A DNA stretch of 64,000 nt from the NCBI GenBank assembly GCA_013112555.1, contig JABFGK010000001.1, positions 1,586,581-1,650,580 on the forward strand, given 5' to 3'. The position numbers and the translations under genes are program-made. Below, one piece after another: positions 8,165 to 17,222 of the stretch. This DNA comes from Planctomycetota bacterium. GTDB taxonomy: Bacteria; Planctomycetota; Phycisphaerae; Phycisphaerales; UBA5793. The first letter of the stretch is position 1. The number at the start of each line of letters is the position of its first letter. The notes under the pieces were generated by a model. It was not told where the DNA came from. It saw nothing but the letters and a program-made list of their open reading frames with translations, and did no database searches.

Positions 8165-11100
8165 TCAGTTCATCCCGGTCTTGTCCGGCGGGGCCGGCTT
8201 GCTCGGTCGATACGGCGGGTTTTCGACCAGTGCATCAAGCACCTCGGCAATGGCCCGCTGCAGCTGTGGATCGCGCCCGGCCAGTTCATCAGCCGGCAGG
8301 ATGTCGACTGTGATGTCCGGCTCAACGCCGCGGTTTTCCAAGCCCCAGCCTCGTCCCGGCTCCCACCAGGCGAACTCCGGCTGGGTACTCAACCCGCCGT
8401 CCACGAAACTCTTGTCGCCGCGTATCCCGACGACGCCGCCCCAGGTCCGCATCCCGATAACCGGTCCCAACTTGCGAAGTTTGAAACTCTCGGGGAAGAT
8501 GTCGCCATCGGAGCCGGCAAACTGGTTGATGAGGACTGCCTTCGGGCCGACGTGGACTTTGTCAGGGTAGGAGGACGGCTTGCCCCGTCGGGTAAAGTCG
8601 TAGGCCCATGCTGTCCGAGCCAATCGTTCGATAATCATCTGTGATACCCATCCCCCGCCGTTATATCGAACGTCAATGATCAGCCCATCGGTGTCGACCT
8701 GCGGGTAAAAGCCCTGCACAAAACGGATCAGGCCGGCTGCATCCATGTCCGGCAGGTGGAAGTAGCCAATGCGCCCGCCGCTTGCCTGGGCGACGTACTC
8801 CCGGTTGCGCCGGCACCAGTCGCGGTAGCGGAGGTCGCGGTCATCAGGTAGTGTCTGAATCTGCACGTCGCGTGTATCGGAGCCGTCTGCCTGCGCCCCG
8901 ACGGTCAGCAGGACCTGGTCTCCGGGCAGGTTCGCCAGATGCTCATACACGTTGTCCGATGCCGTCAGTTCATGCCCATTAATCGCAAACAGGTACTCGC
9001 CGGTCTGTACGTCGGCATGGGTCATGGTCAACGGTGACAGGCTCTCCGTTTCCCAGGCCTCCGGCCGGAGGATGTTAACAAACTGATGGGCATCCGCTTG
9101 TTGATCAGGTTCGACGTCGGCACCGAGCAATCCGACACCGACCCACGGGGCCGCTTCCAGATCACCGCCCCACACATAGGTATGTGACGTCCCCAGTTCG
9201 CCGATCAATTGCCCGATCAGGTCGTTGAGTTCCTGGCGAGTTCCCAATCGGGGCAGCAGCGCGCTGTACCGCTCATACATGAGATCCCAGTCCAGGCCGG
9301 CCATGTTCTCCACGAAGTAGAAATCGCGCTGGAGCCGCCAGGCTTCTTTGAATATCTGTGCCCACTCCTCAGCCGGCGTCACCTTCAATCGCAAATCGGA
9401 TGGGCTGAATCCGTCTTCGAGCCCCTCAGCGCCCGCACCCAGCAGTGCCTCGACCGGGCCGACCAGAATGTCGTCGGCCAGGCGCACGGCAACGGTCGTC
9501 ATGTCGCCGCTGAGAACGTAATCGATCAATCCTTCAATCAGCGCTTCCTCTTCCGCCTCATACAGATCGAAGCAATACAACGTATTCCGTGCGCGGGTAT
9601 CCGCTTCGCCCCATACTTCATCAAGCACTCGATCGGACGGGAAGGAAATGTAATAGAGGCACTCTGAGGAAGCAGCGAGGTCCCCGCAGTTGCGCGCCGG
9701 TGTCGGCAGTTCAAAGACGCGCTCGAGCAGGCCGTCGAAGTCAATCACCACGTCCTCGTCAACTTCTTCGGCCGGTTCATTCGCAGCAATTCCCTCCTCC
9801 TCCGGCACGATTTCATCGTCGTCGTCGGTGCCTTCCTCATCTTTAAACCAACCGGTGCCCTCGTACAGTTCGTGAGGAAGAGACGGGCGAAGCCCGTCTG
9901 CTTGCAGGATCACGCCACAGATCTTGGTGGTTTCCGTCACGACATGATTGAAATCACGTTCGCCGATCAATGGGTTGTACGAGCGGCTGGACAGGAAATA
10001 CAGGTATCGGCCGTCCGGGTCCCAGGCGGGATCATGGTCATGGCTAAACTTGGTGGTGATCACATGCGTCTGCTGAGTCTCGATTTCATAGACGCAGATG
10101 TCAGAACGCGATCCCCAGGCCCGATCGGGTCGGGTATAGGCGAGATACCGGTTGTCCGGTGAGAAGACATACTCCTCGATCTCCCAGTCCGGGCAGGACT
10201 CAACGAGTTGACGGTCCCCGGTTTCACTGTCCACGATATACAGCGACATCGTCAGATCGGAGTACGCGATCCTCGTCCCGTCAGGCGACCACACGGGCGC
10301 GAACACCCAGCCCTGCCCCCCGGAGGTCAGGACCTCATACTTGGAGCCGTCGGCCGTGTACAGTGCGATTTCCTGCTCGCCGGTCTCGTCCGTGATGCAG
10401 GCTATGGTCTGGCCGTCCGGGGCAAACACAGCCTCCCGTTGGCGCGTTCCGGAGGACTCTGCGACCTGAATGACCCGGCCTTCCTCGACTGGACAGTTCC
10501 AGATCTCCCCGCGCGACGTAATGACGAGGCGGTCACCTTCCTGGTTCAGTTCATAGCGTTCGAGCGTCGCTGTGGCATCCTCGAAGTGCGCGCGCCGGTG
10601 CGTCCGATCGCTGGCAATGGTCATGTTAATGGCTGTACTCGTGCCGGTTGACAGATCAAGGACACTCAGGCCGCCGGCATACATATACACAATGCGGCCG
10701 TCGTGCAGATCGGGCCAGCGCGCATCGTATTCCGTGTGGAAGGTGTGTTGTTGCCGATCCGAGCCATTCGGGCGCATCGAATGGATGTTCATGCGCTTCC
10801 CATCGGCATCCGAGAGGTAGTACAACCGACCGTTGTACCACATGGGGAAGCGATCGCTTCCTTCCCACGTCGTCAGTTGCCGGAACGAGCCGTTTGATAG
10901 ATCGGCGAGCCAGATGTCCTGTGTGGTCCCGCCGGTGTAGCGCTTCCAGGTTCGTGATTCACCCCCAAGTCGGTTGTACGCGATTGTCTGCCCGTCATCG
11001 GAGTACGAGCACAACGCACCGGACCCGACCGGGACCTGGGCCGGGTGCCCGCCGTCGACCGGCACTTCGTACAGGTGATGCTCCCATCGGACGGCCACTC

Positions 11101-11497
11101 GTCGAGATCGAAACACGACAGCCGACGAATCCGGCTTCCAGGCTACGACCTCATCGCGTGTGGGATGGAAGGTCAGCCGTTGCGGTTCGCTGCCTTCAAA
11201 TGACATGACATACACATCGACATTGCCATCGTACTCGGCCGAGAAGGCGATCCATTGCCCGTCAGGGCTGATCCGGGCAAACGCTTCGGTCCCGTCATGG
11301 GTCGTCAGCCGGCTGGCAGTCCCCCCGATGATCGAGCCCTTCCACAGGTCGCCTTCGGCCGTGAAGACGATTGTGTCACCATGCACGGCCGGGAACTGGT
11401 AATAGCCTTCGACTCCAGCAGCCCAAGCCCCTGATGTCATGACTGCGGCTGACACCCCATACAACGCAACTACTCGCTGAGACACGAACCGATCCAC
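8165..11497 (-). CDS. Tricorn protease homologue (beta-propellers, PDZ, S41 peptidase)
   Basis: A large secreted protease of about 1,110 residues that degrades peptides. Domains in order: signal peptide, an N-terminal six-bladed propeller ('GDTIVFTAEGDLWK'), a second propeller with PD40/TolB-like blades, an acidic linker (DEEGTDDDDEIVPEEE), the C1 helical domain, a PDZ domain and a C-terminal S41 catalytic domain. The expected active-site residues are visible: His near residue 772 in GTSHTY, nucleophile Ser near 996 in FAGSDGD and Glu in ENRGVEPD. GTG 11497 is chosen because AGGGAGC sits seven bases upstream; the frame extends 13 codons further. It is convergent with the propeller gene before it. 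Confidence 0.93.
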   Translation of the reverse strand: MDRFVSQRVVALYGVSAAVMTSGAWAAGVEGYYQFPAVHGDTIVFTAEGDLWKGSIIGGTASRLTTHDGTEAFARISPDGQWIAFSAEYDGNVDVYVMSFEGSEPQRLTFHPTRDEVVAWKPDSSAVVFRSRRVAVRWEHHLYEVPVDGGHPAQVPVGSGALCSYSDDGQTIAYNRLGGESRTWKRYTGGTTQDIWLADLSNGSFRQLTTWEGSDRFPMWYNGRLYYLSDADGKRMNIHSMRPNGSDRQQHTFHTEYDARWPDLHDGRIVYMYAGGLSVLDLSTGTSTAINMTIASDRTHRRAHFEDATATLERYELNQEGDRLVITSRGEIWNCPVEEGRVIQVAESSGTRQREAVFAPDGQTIACITDETGEQEIALYTADGSKYEVLTSGGQGWVFAPVWSPDGTRIAYSDLTMSLYIVDSETGDRQLVESCPDWEIEEYVFSPDNRYLAYTRPDRAWGSRSDICVYEIETQQTHVITTKFSHDHDPAWDPDGRYLYFLSSRSYNPLIGERDFNHVVTETTKICGVILQADGLRPSLPHELYEGTGWFKDEEGTDDDDEIVPEEEGIAANEPAEEVDEDVVIDFDGLLERVFELPTPARNCGDLAASSECLYYISFPSDRVLDEVWGEADTRARNTLYCFDLYEAEEEALIEGLIDYVLSGDMTTVAVRLADDILVGPVEALLGAGAEGLEDGFSPSDLRLKVTPAEEWAQIFKEAWRLQRDFYFVENMAGLDWDLMYERYSALLPRLGTRQELNDLIGQLIGELGTSHTYVWGGDLEAAPWVGVGLLGADVEPDQQADAHQFVNILRPEAWETESLSPLTMTHADVQTGEYLFAINGHELTASDNVYEHLANLPGDQVLLTVGAQADGSDTRDVQIQTLPDDRDLRYRDWCRRNREYVAQASGGRIGYFHLPDMDAAGLIRFVQGFYPQVDTDGLIIDVRYNGGGWVSQMIIERLARTAWAYDFTRRGKPSSYPDKVHVGPKAVLINQFAGSDGDIFPESFKLRKLGPVIGMRTWGGVVGIRGDKSFVDGGLSTQPEFAWWEPGRGWGLENRGVEPDITVDILPADELAGRDPQLQRAIAEVLDALVENPPYRPSKPAPPDKTGMN

Positions 11498-11634
11498 GAT
11501 GACGCTCCCTATTCTGTAGCCGGCAGAACCCGGCACCGGTATGCACTTGAGTGGTCAGTTTATGACCGACATCCCGCCCGGTCGCGCAGCGGCATCCGGG
11601 GTCATCGTGAATTGTGTGCAGATAAAGGAGGGTC

Positions 11635-12180
11635 TCAGCGAATCTGCTCGAATATCGCTGAGTTCGCTTCGAGATAGGTGAGGCGTTGGCGCGCGCGGCG
11701 GGCCAGTCCTGATTCCGGATAACGGGCCACGAGTAACCGGTACTCGGTGATCGCGGCAACTCGTTCACCCAGCCGGTCATGCGCGTGCCCGAGCCAGAAC
11801 AGGACGCTCGGTGCATGGACACTCTGCGTCCACCCCGGGACCGTCTTGGCTTCCGTCAGTCGCTGCACGGCTTCAAGTTCATCATTCTCCAACAGGAGAT
11901 CGCGCGCCTGGGAAACAAGGAGTTGCAGTTGCTCATCGTGGTCAGGCGATGGGGCCAGGGACGCCGGTTCGACATCCGTCGGCCTCGGGCGTTGGCTTTC
12001 GGTTGCACTCAAGGGTTGGGGCTCGGTCCCGGGAAACATGACGTAGTCCTGAGACCCGTGCGAGATCGTCTGATCGCCGACCGAGTTCGTCGAACAACCC
12101 CCTGCCAGCGCTACACCCAGGGCGATCAGGAGGAAAAACGCCACGAACCGGCCTGCTCCGAAAAGCGTCCGGTTGCTCAT
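11635..12180 (-). CDS. Lipoprotein with TPR-like tail, anti-sigma operon
   Basis: A 181-residue protein starting MSNRTLFGAG with a hydrophobic segment and a likely lipobox ALAGGC, so a lipoprotein is expected. The C-terminal half ('LLVSQARDLLLENDELEAVQRL', 'LGHAHDRLGERVAAITEYRLL', 'YPESGLARRARQRL') reads as tetratricopeptide/YbgF-like helical repeats. It is the third gene of a minus-strand operon with an ECF sigma factor and anti-sigma factor, and begins 22 bases after the anti-sigma stop. It may scaffold an envelope complex; its exact job is unknown. Confidence 0.7.
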   Translation of the reverse strand: MSNRTLFGAGRFVAFFLLIALGVALAGGCSTNSVGDQTISHGSQDYVMFPGTEPQPLSATESQRPRPTDVEPASLAPSPDHDEQLQLLVSQARDLLLENDELEAVQRLTEAKTVPGWTQSVHAPSVLFWLGHAHDRLGERVAAITEYRLLVARYPESGLARRARQRLTYLEANSAIFEQIR

Positions 12181-12202
12181 GGCAGTCGAGTTATGGCACC
12201 CG

Positions 12203-13420
12203 TCAGTAGGTAACACGGCCACTCAGTTCCTCCATGCGATTGGCCACCCCACTTTCCCGGATAATACCCTGGATGCGCATCAGGCTCGCCTGATCAAGCT
12301 TTCCGTTTACGAATTCGAGGGTCGTCCAGGCCTGTTGGACCACGGCCTCCTCATCCGGAGACAACTGTGAGCCGGCCTGTGCCAGCCGGTCAAGCAACCG
12401 ATCGCTTTCGATGGCTTCACGAATGAGTTGCACATCGCTGAACGAATGCGTGTCAGTCGAGGCCAGCACATTCAGCAAGACCGAGGCGTGGTAAAGATCA
12501 TCGCCGAGTGCCAGATCCGGCAGTATGGCCGGCTCCGGCTGACGCACCACAGGCATCGCCTGCTGTTCCGAGACGTCCTCGGTTGCTGACGTGCGCTCGT
12601 CAGTGGTCCTCACCGTGGGGATGTCTGCCGAGGCGACCTGAGAACGCCGAGCGTACATCTGCTCGAAGAACTTAAGGGCACGCTCATCATCAAAGGAATA
12701 CCCCTCCGGCAATCGTTCCTGCTCGGCATTGATAAAGGTATCGTACCGCAGCCGGCTGGCAGCCGGCATGTTCAGCGGCCGAGTCACTGTTTGCGGCCCT
12801 CGGCCGTCATCGTCGTAGACCATTGTTGCCAGCGGTCTCCGACGCCGCCCGACAACAGATTGGGATGCAGTGCGGGCCAGCGATTCGTCCAGATCAAGCA
12901 GGGCGACCGGGTCGGGCCACCTGCCGGGGCCGTCGTCATACACGTCAGTGGCAGCCAGGCGATCCGGCCCCATGGGGTCCGTCGTGTTGTCACCCTGTGG
13001 CGCTGTCCCAAGCGTATCTTCATTGCTTGCGACTGTGTCACGAAATTCCGGGGTCGTATTTCCGGGCGACCACAGGCGCGGCCCGAACAGTGTGACGCCG
13101 ACCAGCACACACGCGGCTGCAGCCGTGAGCCAACCGGCCCAGGCAGCGACACGCAGACGCCGCTCGGTCGCAAAGGCCAACTGCGGGCCGTTCACGGCCG
13201 ACCAGATGGCCTGTTCGAGATCATCCGGCCATTGCTCATACACATTGTGCACGACGGCCTTCAGATCGGCATCCTGGCGCTCTGCCCGTTCGAGCAGTGC
13301 CCGACAGGCAGTGCATTGCGACAGATGCACTTCAGCGAAGTGGGCCATTTCGCGATCCAGTTCGCCGTCCAGCAAACCGGAAAGCACTGCATTTACATCC
13401 TGACAGTCAAAGTCCTTCAT
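12203..13420 (-). CDS. Zinc-finger transmembrane anti-sigma factor
   Basis: About 405 residues. The N-terminal cytoplasmic part has a zf-HC2/ZAS motif (EVHLSQCTACRALLERAE: His-x3-Cys-x2-Cys), then one membrane helix (WAGWLTAAAACVLVGVTLF), then a long extracytoplasmic region with acidic and low-complexity stretches and a helical end. Such proteins hold an ECF sigma factor inactive until an envelope signal releases it (family knowledge). Start ATG 13420 has an AGAGGGGGACAGG purine-rich site. It follows the sigma gene by 95 bases on the minus strand. The periplasmic region is much longer than in classic RseA, which suggests extra sensing or partner binding. Confidence 0.85.
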   Translation of the reverse strand: MKDFDCQDVNAVLSGLLDGELDREMAHFAEVHLSQCTACRALLERAERQDADLKAVVHNVYEQWPDDLEQAIWSAVNGPQLAFATERRLRVAAWAGWLTAAAACVLVGVTLFGPRLWSPGNTTPEFRDTVASNEDTLGTAPQGDNTTDPMGPDRLAATDVYDDGPGRWPDPVALLDLDESLARTASQSVVGRRRRPLATMVYDDDGRGPQTVTRPLNMPAASRLRYDTFINAEQERLPEGYSFDDERALKFFEQMYARRSQVASADIPTVRTTDERTSATEDVSEQQAMPVVRQPEPAILPDLALGDDLYHASVLLNVLASTDTHSFSDVQLIREAIESDRLLDRLAQAGSQLSPDEEAVVQQAWTTLEFVNGKLDQASLMRIQGIIRESGVANRMEELSGRVTY

Positions 13421-13515
13421 AATCCTGTCCCCCTCTCGCAAAGTAGTTCACGGCGAGACGGGCCTTTTCGTAGTGCCGATGCGAAACACCATGTTCTGCA
13501 CCGGACCGGCCATCA

Positions 13516-14085
13516 TCAATCCTCACCACCGGCTGCCTTCCTCAATGGAAACACCAGCGGCTCCTCCTCCGGGTTGTTCAGTCCCTCCTCAATCAGATCA
13601 CGCAATGCCGCACGAGCGCGATTCAATCGGCTCATCACGGTCCCGACCGGGATCTCCAGCACCTCGGCGATCTGCTGATACGACAGTTCCTCATACACAC
13701 GCAGCACCAGGATGGCCCGCTTGTCATCAGGCAGGCGTTCCATCGCATCCCGGACCCGCTGCAGATTGTCAGCCACATCGACATCGTGCTCGGGCCGGCG
13801 GTCATGCCGGAGAGCAGGATCATTGCTGAACTCGGGTAACGAGTCGGCCCGTTTACTGCGACGCAGATGGTTGATCGACAAATTGACAACCACCCGCCGC
13901 ATCCATGACGGCACGACCCGTTCCGGGCCATCCGGCGGGGTATTCCACAGTTTCAGGAACGCCTCCTGAACCAGATCCTCGGCCACATCGCGGTCGCGAC
14001 AAATCCCCCGGGAGACGGCAATGAGCCTCGGTCCCAGCGTTTTCATCCAGCGGGCAAGATCGGATTCAGTGAGTGACAATGCCAT
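13516..14085 (-). CDS. ECF-family RNA polymerase sigma factor
   Basis: A sigma-70 family factor of extracytoplasmic-function type, 189 residues from ATG 14085. Region 2 is seen in 'DVAEDLVQEAFLKLWNT' and 'RRVVVNLSINHLRR'; region 4 in 'LSYQQIAEVLEIPVGTVMSRLNRAR'. There is no sigma-1.1 or sigma-3 domain. It is transcribed together with its presumed anti-sigma factor. A palindrome lies upstream at 14172-14191. The frame extends to 14142, but those residues lack sigma sequence, so the shorter start is used. Confidence 0.9.
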   Translation of the reverse strand: MALSLTESDLARWMKTLGPRLIAVSRGICRDRDVAEDLVQEAFLKLWNTPPDGPERVVPSWMRRVVVNLSINHLRRSKRADSLPEFSNDPALRHDRRPEHDVDVADNLQRVRDAMERLPDDKRAILVLRVYEELSYQQIAEVLEIPVGTVMSRLNRARAALRDLIEEGLNNPEEEPLVFPLRKAAGGED

Positions 14086-14171
14086 ATCCCCATACCTGAC
14101 ACGATCCGGGTCGGCCCATTCCCTGTAAATACTCGAACACAAGCCGAAAACCTCGATGCCCCTATGTCAGT

Positions 14172-14191
14172 ATCGTATCACTCGATACGGT
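14172..14191. promoter_or_regulatory. Inverted repeat between divergent genes
   Basis: CGTATC-actc-GATACG, a six-base perfect palindrome extended by one G:T and one A:T pair. It sits in the 270-base space between the divergent ECF sigma operon and the 14356 gene. It could be an operator or a hairpin. No protein is known to bind it. Confidence 0.35.
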
Positions 14192-14355
14192 CTCATAAGC
14201 CGGAGGATCAGATCCCATGCCCGTTGGCCGACAATGTCTGACAAGTCCATGCGACGGGGGCATCAGGGCCCCTTGTGTCGGGTCAGAATGCCGCTACGAT
14301 CGCCTGTTCTTCAATCAGATTCATCTCCCGATTATGACTTCGGAGGATCCTGGAA

Positions 14356-14814
14356 ATGACATCAGCGACGACTGAGACCTCGGAATCGACTCCTGCGACC
14401 GGTGCCCCTGCACAGCCTGTCGGCCCCACCCTGACGACCGGATACGTCCAGCAATCCGAACCTGATCTGCTCGTTTTGAGTATTCCGAAGAGTGACTATC
14501 GACTCCACCTCGTGCCGACTTGCTCGATCGATGCAGCGACGGGTGATCGGATCACGGGGCGAGTTGATGCTGTGGCCCGTCGAATCGATCTGTGCTACAC
14601 CGGCGGGACGTTTATCGACCCGATTTACGGCCGGCCGCGAAACATCCAGGGCCGCATCCGGGACATCCAGCCCGGCGATAACACGTTACTCGTCCAGGCT
14701 GGGATTCCGATGTACGTCAGTGTCCGGGCACCGCAGCGGGCCGAGCAGTTCCAGGTGGGACAGGTGATCCATTTTGCGGTTGACCGCGGGGCCACCTTTA
14801 CACCGCAGTCGTGA
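14356..14814 (+). CDS. Conserved-looking cytoplasmic protein of unknown function
   Basis: A 152-residue soluble protein with no signal peptide or membrane helix. The N-terminal 30 residues are Thr/Ala/Pro rich and probably disordered. The rest is beta-rich with 'LLVLSIPKSDYRLHLVP', 'GDRITGRVDAVARRIDL', 'RNIQGRIRDIQPGDNTLLVQAG' and 'FQVGQVIHFAVDRGATF', resembling a small OB-like barrel. The ATG follows GGAGGATCCTGGAA. The stop is 10 bases before the molybdopterin enzyme gene, so they are likely an operon. I do not recognise the family. Confidence 0.6.
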   Translation: MTSATTETSESTPATGAPAQPVGPTLTTGYVQQSEPDLLVLSIPKSDYRLHLVPTCSIDAATGDRITGRVDAVARRIDLCYTGGTFIDPIYGRPRNIQGRIRDIQPGDNTLLVQAGIPMYVSVRAPQRAEQFQVGQVIHFAVDRGATFTPQS

Positions 14815-14824
14815 TTGGGAATCC

Positions 14825-15481
14825 ATGCCTGAAGCATCCAAGGTCATTGAGAAGCCCGGCGAGCGTACGCAGATCATCAGCCCGGATACCTGGCGTGGCG
14901 GGGGCGATCCGGCTGCACGTACCCCCCCCGGGCAGACGCTGACACGCAAATGGCCGGTGCTGCACTACGGCTCGGTCCCGAAGATTCGTCCTGAGGACTG
15001 GCAACTGCGCGTCTGGGGATTGTGCGAGAACCCGTATACGCTGTCATGGCAACAACTCATGGACCTGCCGCAGGTGGACTTGATCTGTGACATCCACTGC
15101 GTTACGCAATGGTCACGGTTGGATAACACGTTCACCGGTGTCTCGATCCGGACGCTTGTTGAGATGGCCAAGCCGAAGCCGGAAGCGACGTTTGTCATGC
15201 AGCACGGGGCGAGTGCCCCGAACAGTGACTGGACGACGAATCTTCCCATTGATGAGTTTGCTGATGATGACTGCATCCTCGCGACACATCACGAGGGGCA
15301 GCCGATCTCTGCCGATCACGGCGCTCCCGTGCGGGCGGTCGTGCCGAAGTTGTATTTCTGGAAGGGCGCGAAGTGGATCTCGGGCATCGAGTTTCGGGCT
15401 GCTGATGCGCCGGGTTTCTGGGAGATCAACGGGTACCACATGCACGGCGACCCGTGGACGGAAGAACGGTTCGGGTGGTAG
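14825..15481 (+). CDS. Molybdopterin-dependent oxidoreductase, YedY/MsrP-like, cytosolic
   Basis: Oxidoreductase_molyb domain protein of 218 residues. The molybdenum-ligand cysteine is visible in CDIHCVTQWS, followed by TFTGVSIRTLVEMAKP, 'VMQHGASAPNSDWTTNLPI' and 'GAPVRAVVPKLYFWKGAKWISGIEF', typical of sulfite oxidase-fold YedY relatives. MsrP itself is exported by Tat, but no twin-arginine signal is seen here, so a cytoplasmic location is inferred. No MsrQ-type heme membrane partner lies next to it. Start ATG 14825 was chosen because the frame before it overlaps the preceding gene. Substrate unknown; a sulfoxide or sulfite is possible. Confidence 0.87.
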   Translation: MPEASKVIEKPGERTQIISPDTWRGGGDPAARTPPGQTLTRKWPVLHYGSVPKIRPEDWQLRVWGLCENPYTLSWQQLMDLPQVDLICDIHCVTQWSRLDNTFTGVSIRTLVEMAKPKPEATFVMQHGASAPNSDWTTNLPIDEFADDDCILATHHEGQPISADHGAPVRAVVPKLYFWKGAKWISGIEFRAADAPGFWEINGYHMHGDPWTEERFGW

Positions 15482-15493
15482 GACAACTTGGCA

Positions 15494-16936
15494 CTAGGCT
15501 GTCGGCTTCACTTCATGAGGATCGCCTGGGCCAAGAAACAGCGCCACGGTGATCAGTACCAACACGTTGGCGAACAGGGCCGGCAGCACGGCGTCGATCT
15601 CATCAAACGCCGCAGGCAACCACTCAAACGTCGCACCAATCTTCCACAGCAGCGCCACGCCCAGCCCGCTGGCCATACCACCGACCACCGCGGCTCTGGG
15701 CGTTCTGGGCAGTAACAGCGCACAGACCACGGCCGGCGTGAGCGTTGCCCCGTACAGGGTATACGCATAGAGCGCCACATTGAAGTACTTGTTGCTCAGG
15801 AATGAGATGGCCAGCGCGAGGAGGCCGATCCCCAACACGATGACACGTTGCTTCCAGGGCGATGTCAGACCGGAATGAAGATCGACGGCGACGGAGGTCG
15901 CCGCACCGAGCAGGTAGGAATCTGCCGTCGTGATGATGACGGCGGTTGCTGAACCCATGATCATCAGCCCGATCCACCACGGGAGGGACGTGAAGGCCAG
16001 TTCGACGATCACATGCCCATGATTCGCCGGCTCCTCGGTCAGCATGAGTTTGCCAAACAGTGCCAGCCCGATGACGACGAACTCGAGCACCACAACACCG
16101 AAGAACATTCCGATTGCTGACAACCGGGCCGTCCGGGGGCTGCCGGCTGACATGAAGCGCTGATGGAGATTGGCGTCTCCGAGTACGAGCAGGAAGGCTG
16201 GTAGGAGAAAGCCAACCCAGGCAATCGGCGTCTCTCCACCCCCGAGTTGGCGCATGTCATCCGTGATCGGCTGGGTGGCAGGGTCCCAGTGGAACATCAC
16301 CCAGATCAGTGCCGAAATCAGCCCGACTGTCATCAAGATCCCGTTGATCAGGTCCGTCCATGCAACACTGACCATGCCCGCCAGCACCGTGTACAGAATG
16401 ATAAATGCAGCGAACCCGCCGCGCACGAACAGAACCTTGGTGAACGCTGCGGTATGTTCAGCAGAGCCCGGTTCTGAATTCTCCAGCGCCTCAGCCAGCC
16501 CGGGAAAGAGCTTGAGCGTCACGGTCGTTCCGGCTCGGTACTGGTAGGACACGATGATGAGGTACGCCCCGATGAGCGCCACTGCCCCGATGAGTTGGGC
16601 AGCGCGGCCGAAACGCAGGCCGAGAATCTGGGGTACACTGCCGGCCGGCAGGCTACGAGCCCGCGGTGCCAGGAATGACAACAGTAGGATTCCGATGCCA
16701 CCGGCCAACGGCAGGAATAGGGCACTCAAACCATGGCCATAGGTAAACTCGGCATTGCCGAACAGTGACCCCGTCCCGATCCAGGTGGCCACGAGCGTCC
16801 CCACCAGCACGCCGAACCCGAGTTTGCGTCCGGCCAGTGCGAAGTCCTCGCCCGTCTTGATTTTCCGCGAATGCCACACGCCGAGGCAGGTAAGAAACAG
16901 GAGGAAGCCGACGATGGGGTACGTCCAGGGATGCAT
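15494..16936 (-). CDS. Sodium:solute symporter family transporter
   Basis: Inner-membrane Na+-coupled symporter (SSS/SLC5 family), 480 residues with roughly 13 hydrophobic helices. Family features include 'FALAGRKLGFGVLVGTLVATWIGTGS' near the N-terminus (the first conserved helix), 'SVAWTDLINGILMTVG' and 'ATAVIITTADSYLLGAATSVAVD', which fits the sodium-site helix 8 pattern. The solute could be a sugar, amino acid or urea-like compound and cannot be told from sequence. The gene is convergent with the molybdopterin enzyme gene and divergent from the peptidase gene at 17223. Confidence 0.88.
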   Translation of the reverse strand: MHPWTYPIVGFLLFLTCLGVWHSRKIKTGEDFALAGRKLGFGVLVGTLVATWIGTGSLFGNAEFTYGHGLSALFLPLAGGIGILLLSFLAPRARSLPAGSVPQILGLRFGRAAQLIGAVALIGAYLIIVSYQYRAGTTVTLKLFPGLAEALENSEPGSAEHTAAFTKVLFVRGGFAAFIILYTVLAGMVSVAWTDLINGILMTVGLISALIWVMFHWDPATQPITDDMRQLGGGETPIAWVGFLLPAFLLVLGDANLHQRFMSAGSPRTARLSAIGMFFGVVVLEFVVIGLALFGKLMLTEEPANHGHVIVELAFTSLPWWIGLMIMGSATAVIITTADSYLLGAATSVAVDLHSGLTSPWKQRVIVLGIGLLALAISFLSNKYFNVALYAYTLYGATLTPAVVCALLLPRTPRAAVVGGMASGLGVALLWKIGATFEWLPAAFDEIDAVLPALFANVLVLITVALFLGPGDPHEVKPTA

Positions 16937-17060
16937 ATCCGGTCACCTTCCGCTACTGTGAGATCGGGTCGGGCCGCAGTCGATCATCCTCCCCATGCCG
17001 GGAGCGACCATACACGACTGATCACCTGTCGGCAAGCCGAGACTGCCCTATCCTGACAAG

Positions 17061-17091
17061 CCGGAGAAGCCATCGACGGTGGATTCTCCGG
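17061..17091. other. Strong 31-base stem-loop in a divergent intergenic region
   Basis: An eight-pair outer stem CCGGAGAA/TTCTCCGG, one G-A mismatch, then a five-pair inner stem CCATC/GGTGG closing a three-base loop GAC. It sits between the start of the symporter gene (minus) and the peptidase gene (plus), 130 bases before the latter's ribosome site. No run of T follows, so it is not a classic terminator. It may be a leader structure or protein-binding site. Confidence 0.5.
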
Positions 17092-17222
17092 GTCTCTGAC
17101 ATGGCAGTTGTACGAACTTGCCTCCGGTTCACGCGTGACCTGACCCGGGGTCGCCGGTAAGAATGACCCCCGAGCCGCCTTCCCGCGGCGCGCACCAATG
17201 TCATCACTTGAAGGAGTGGATG

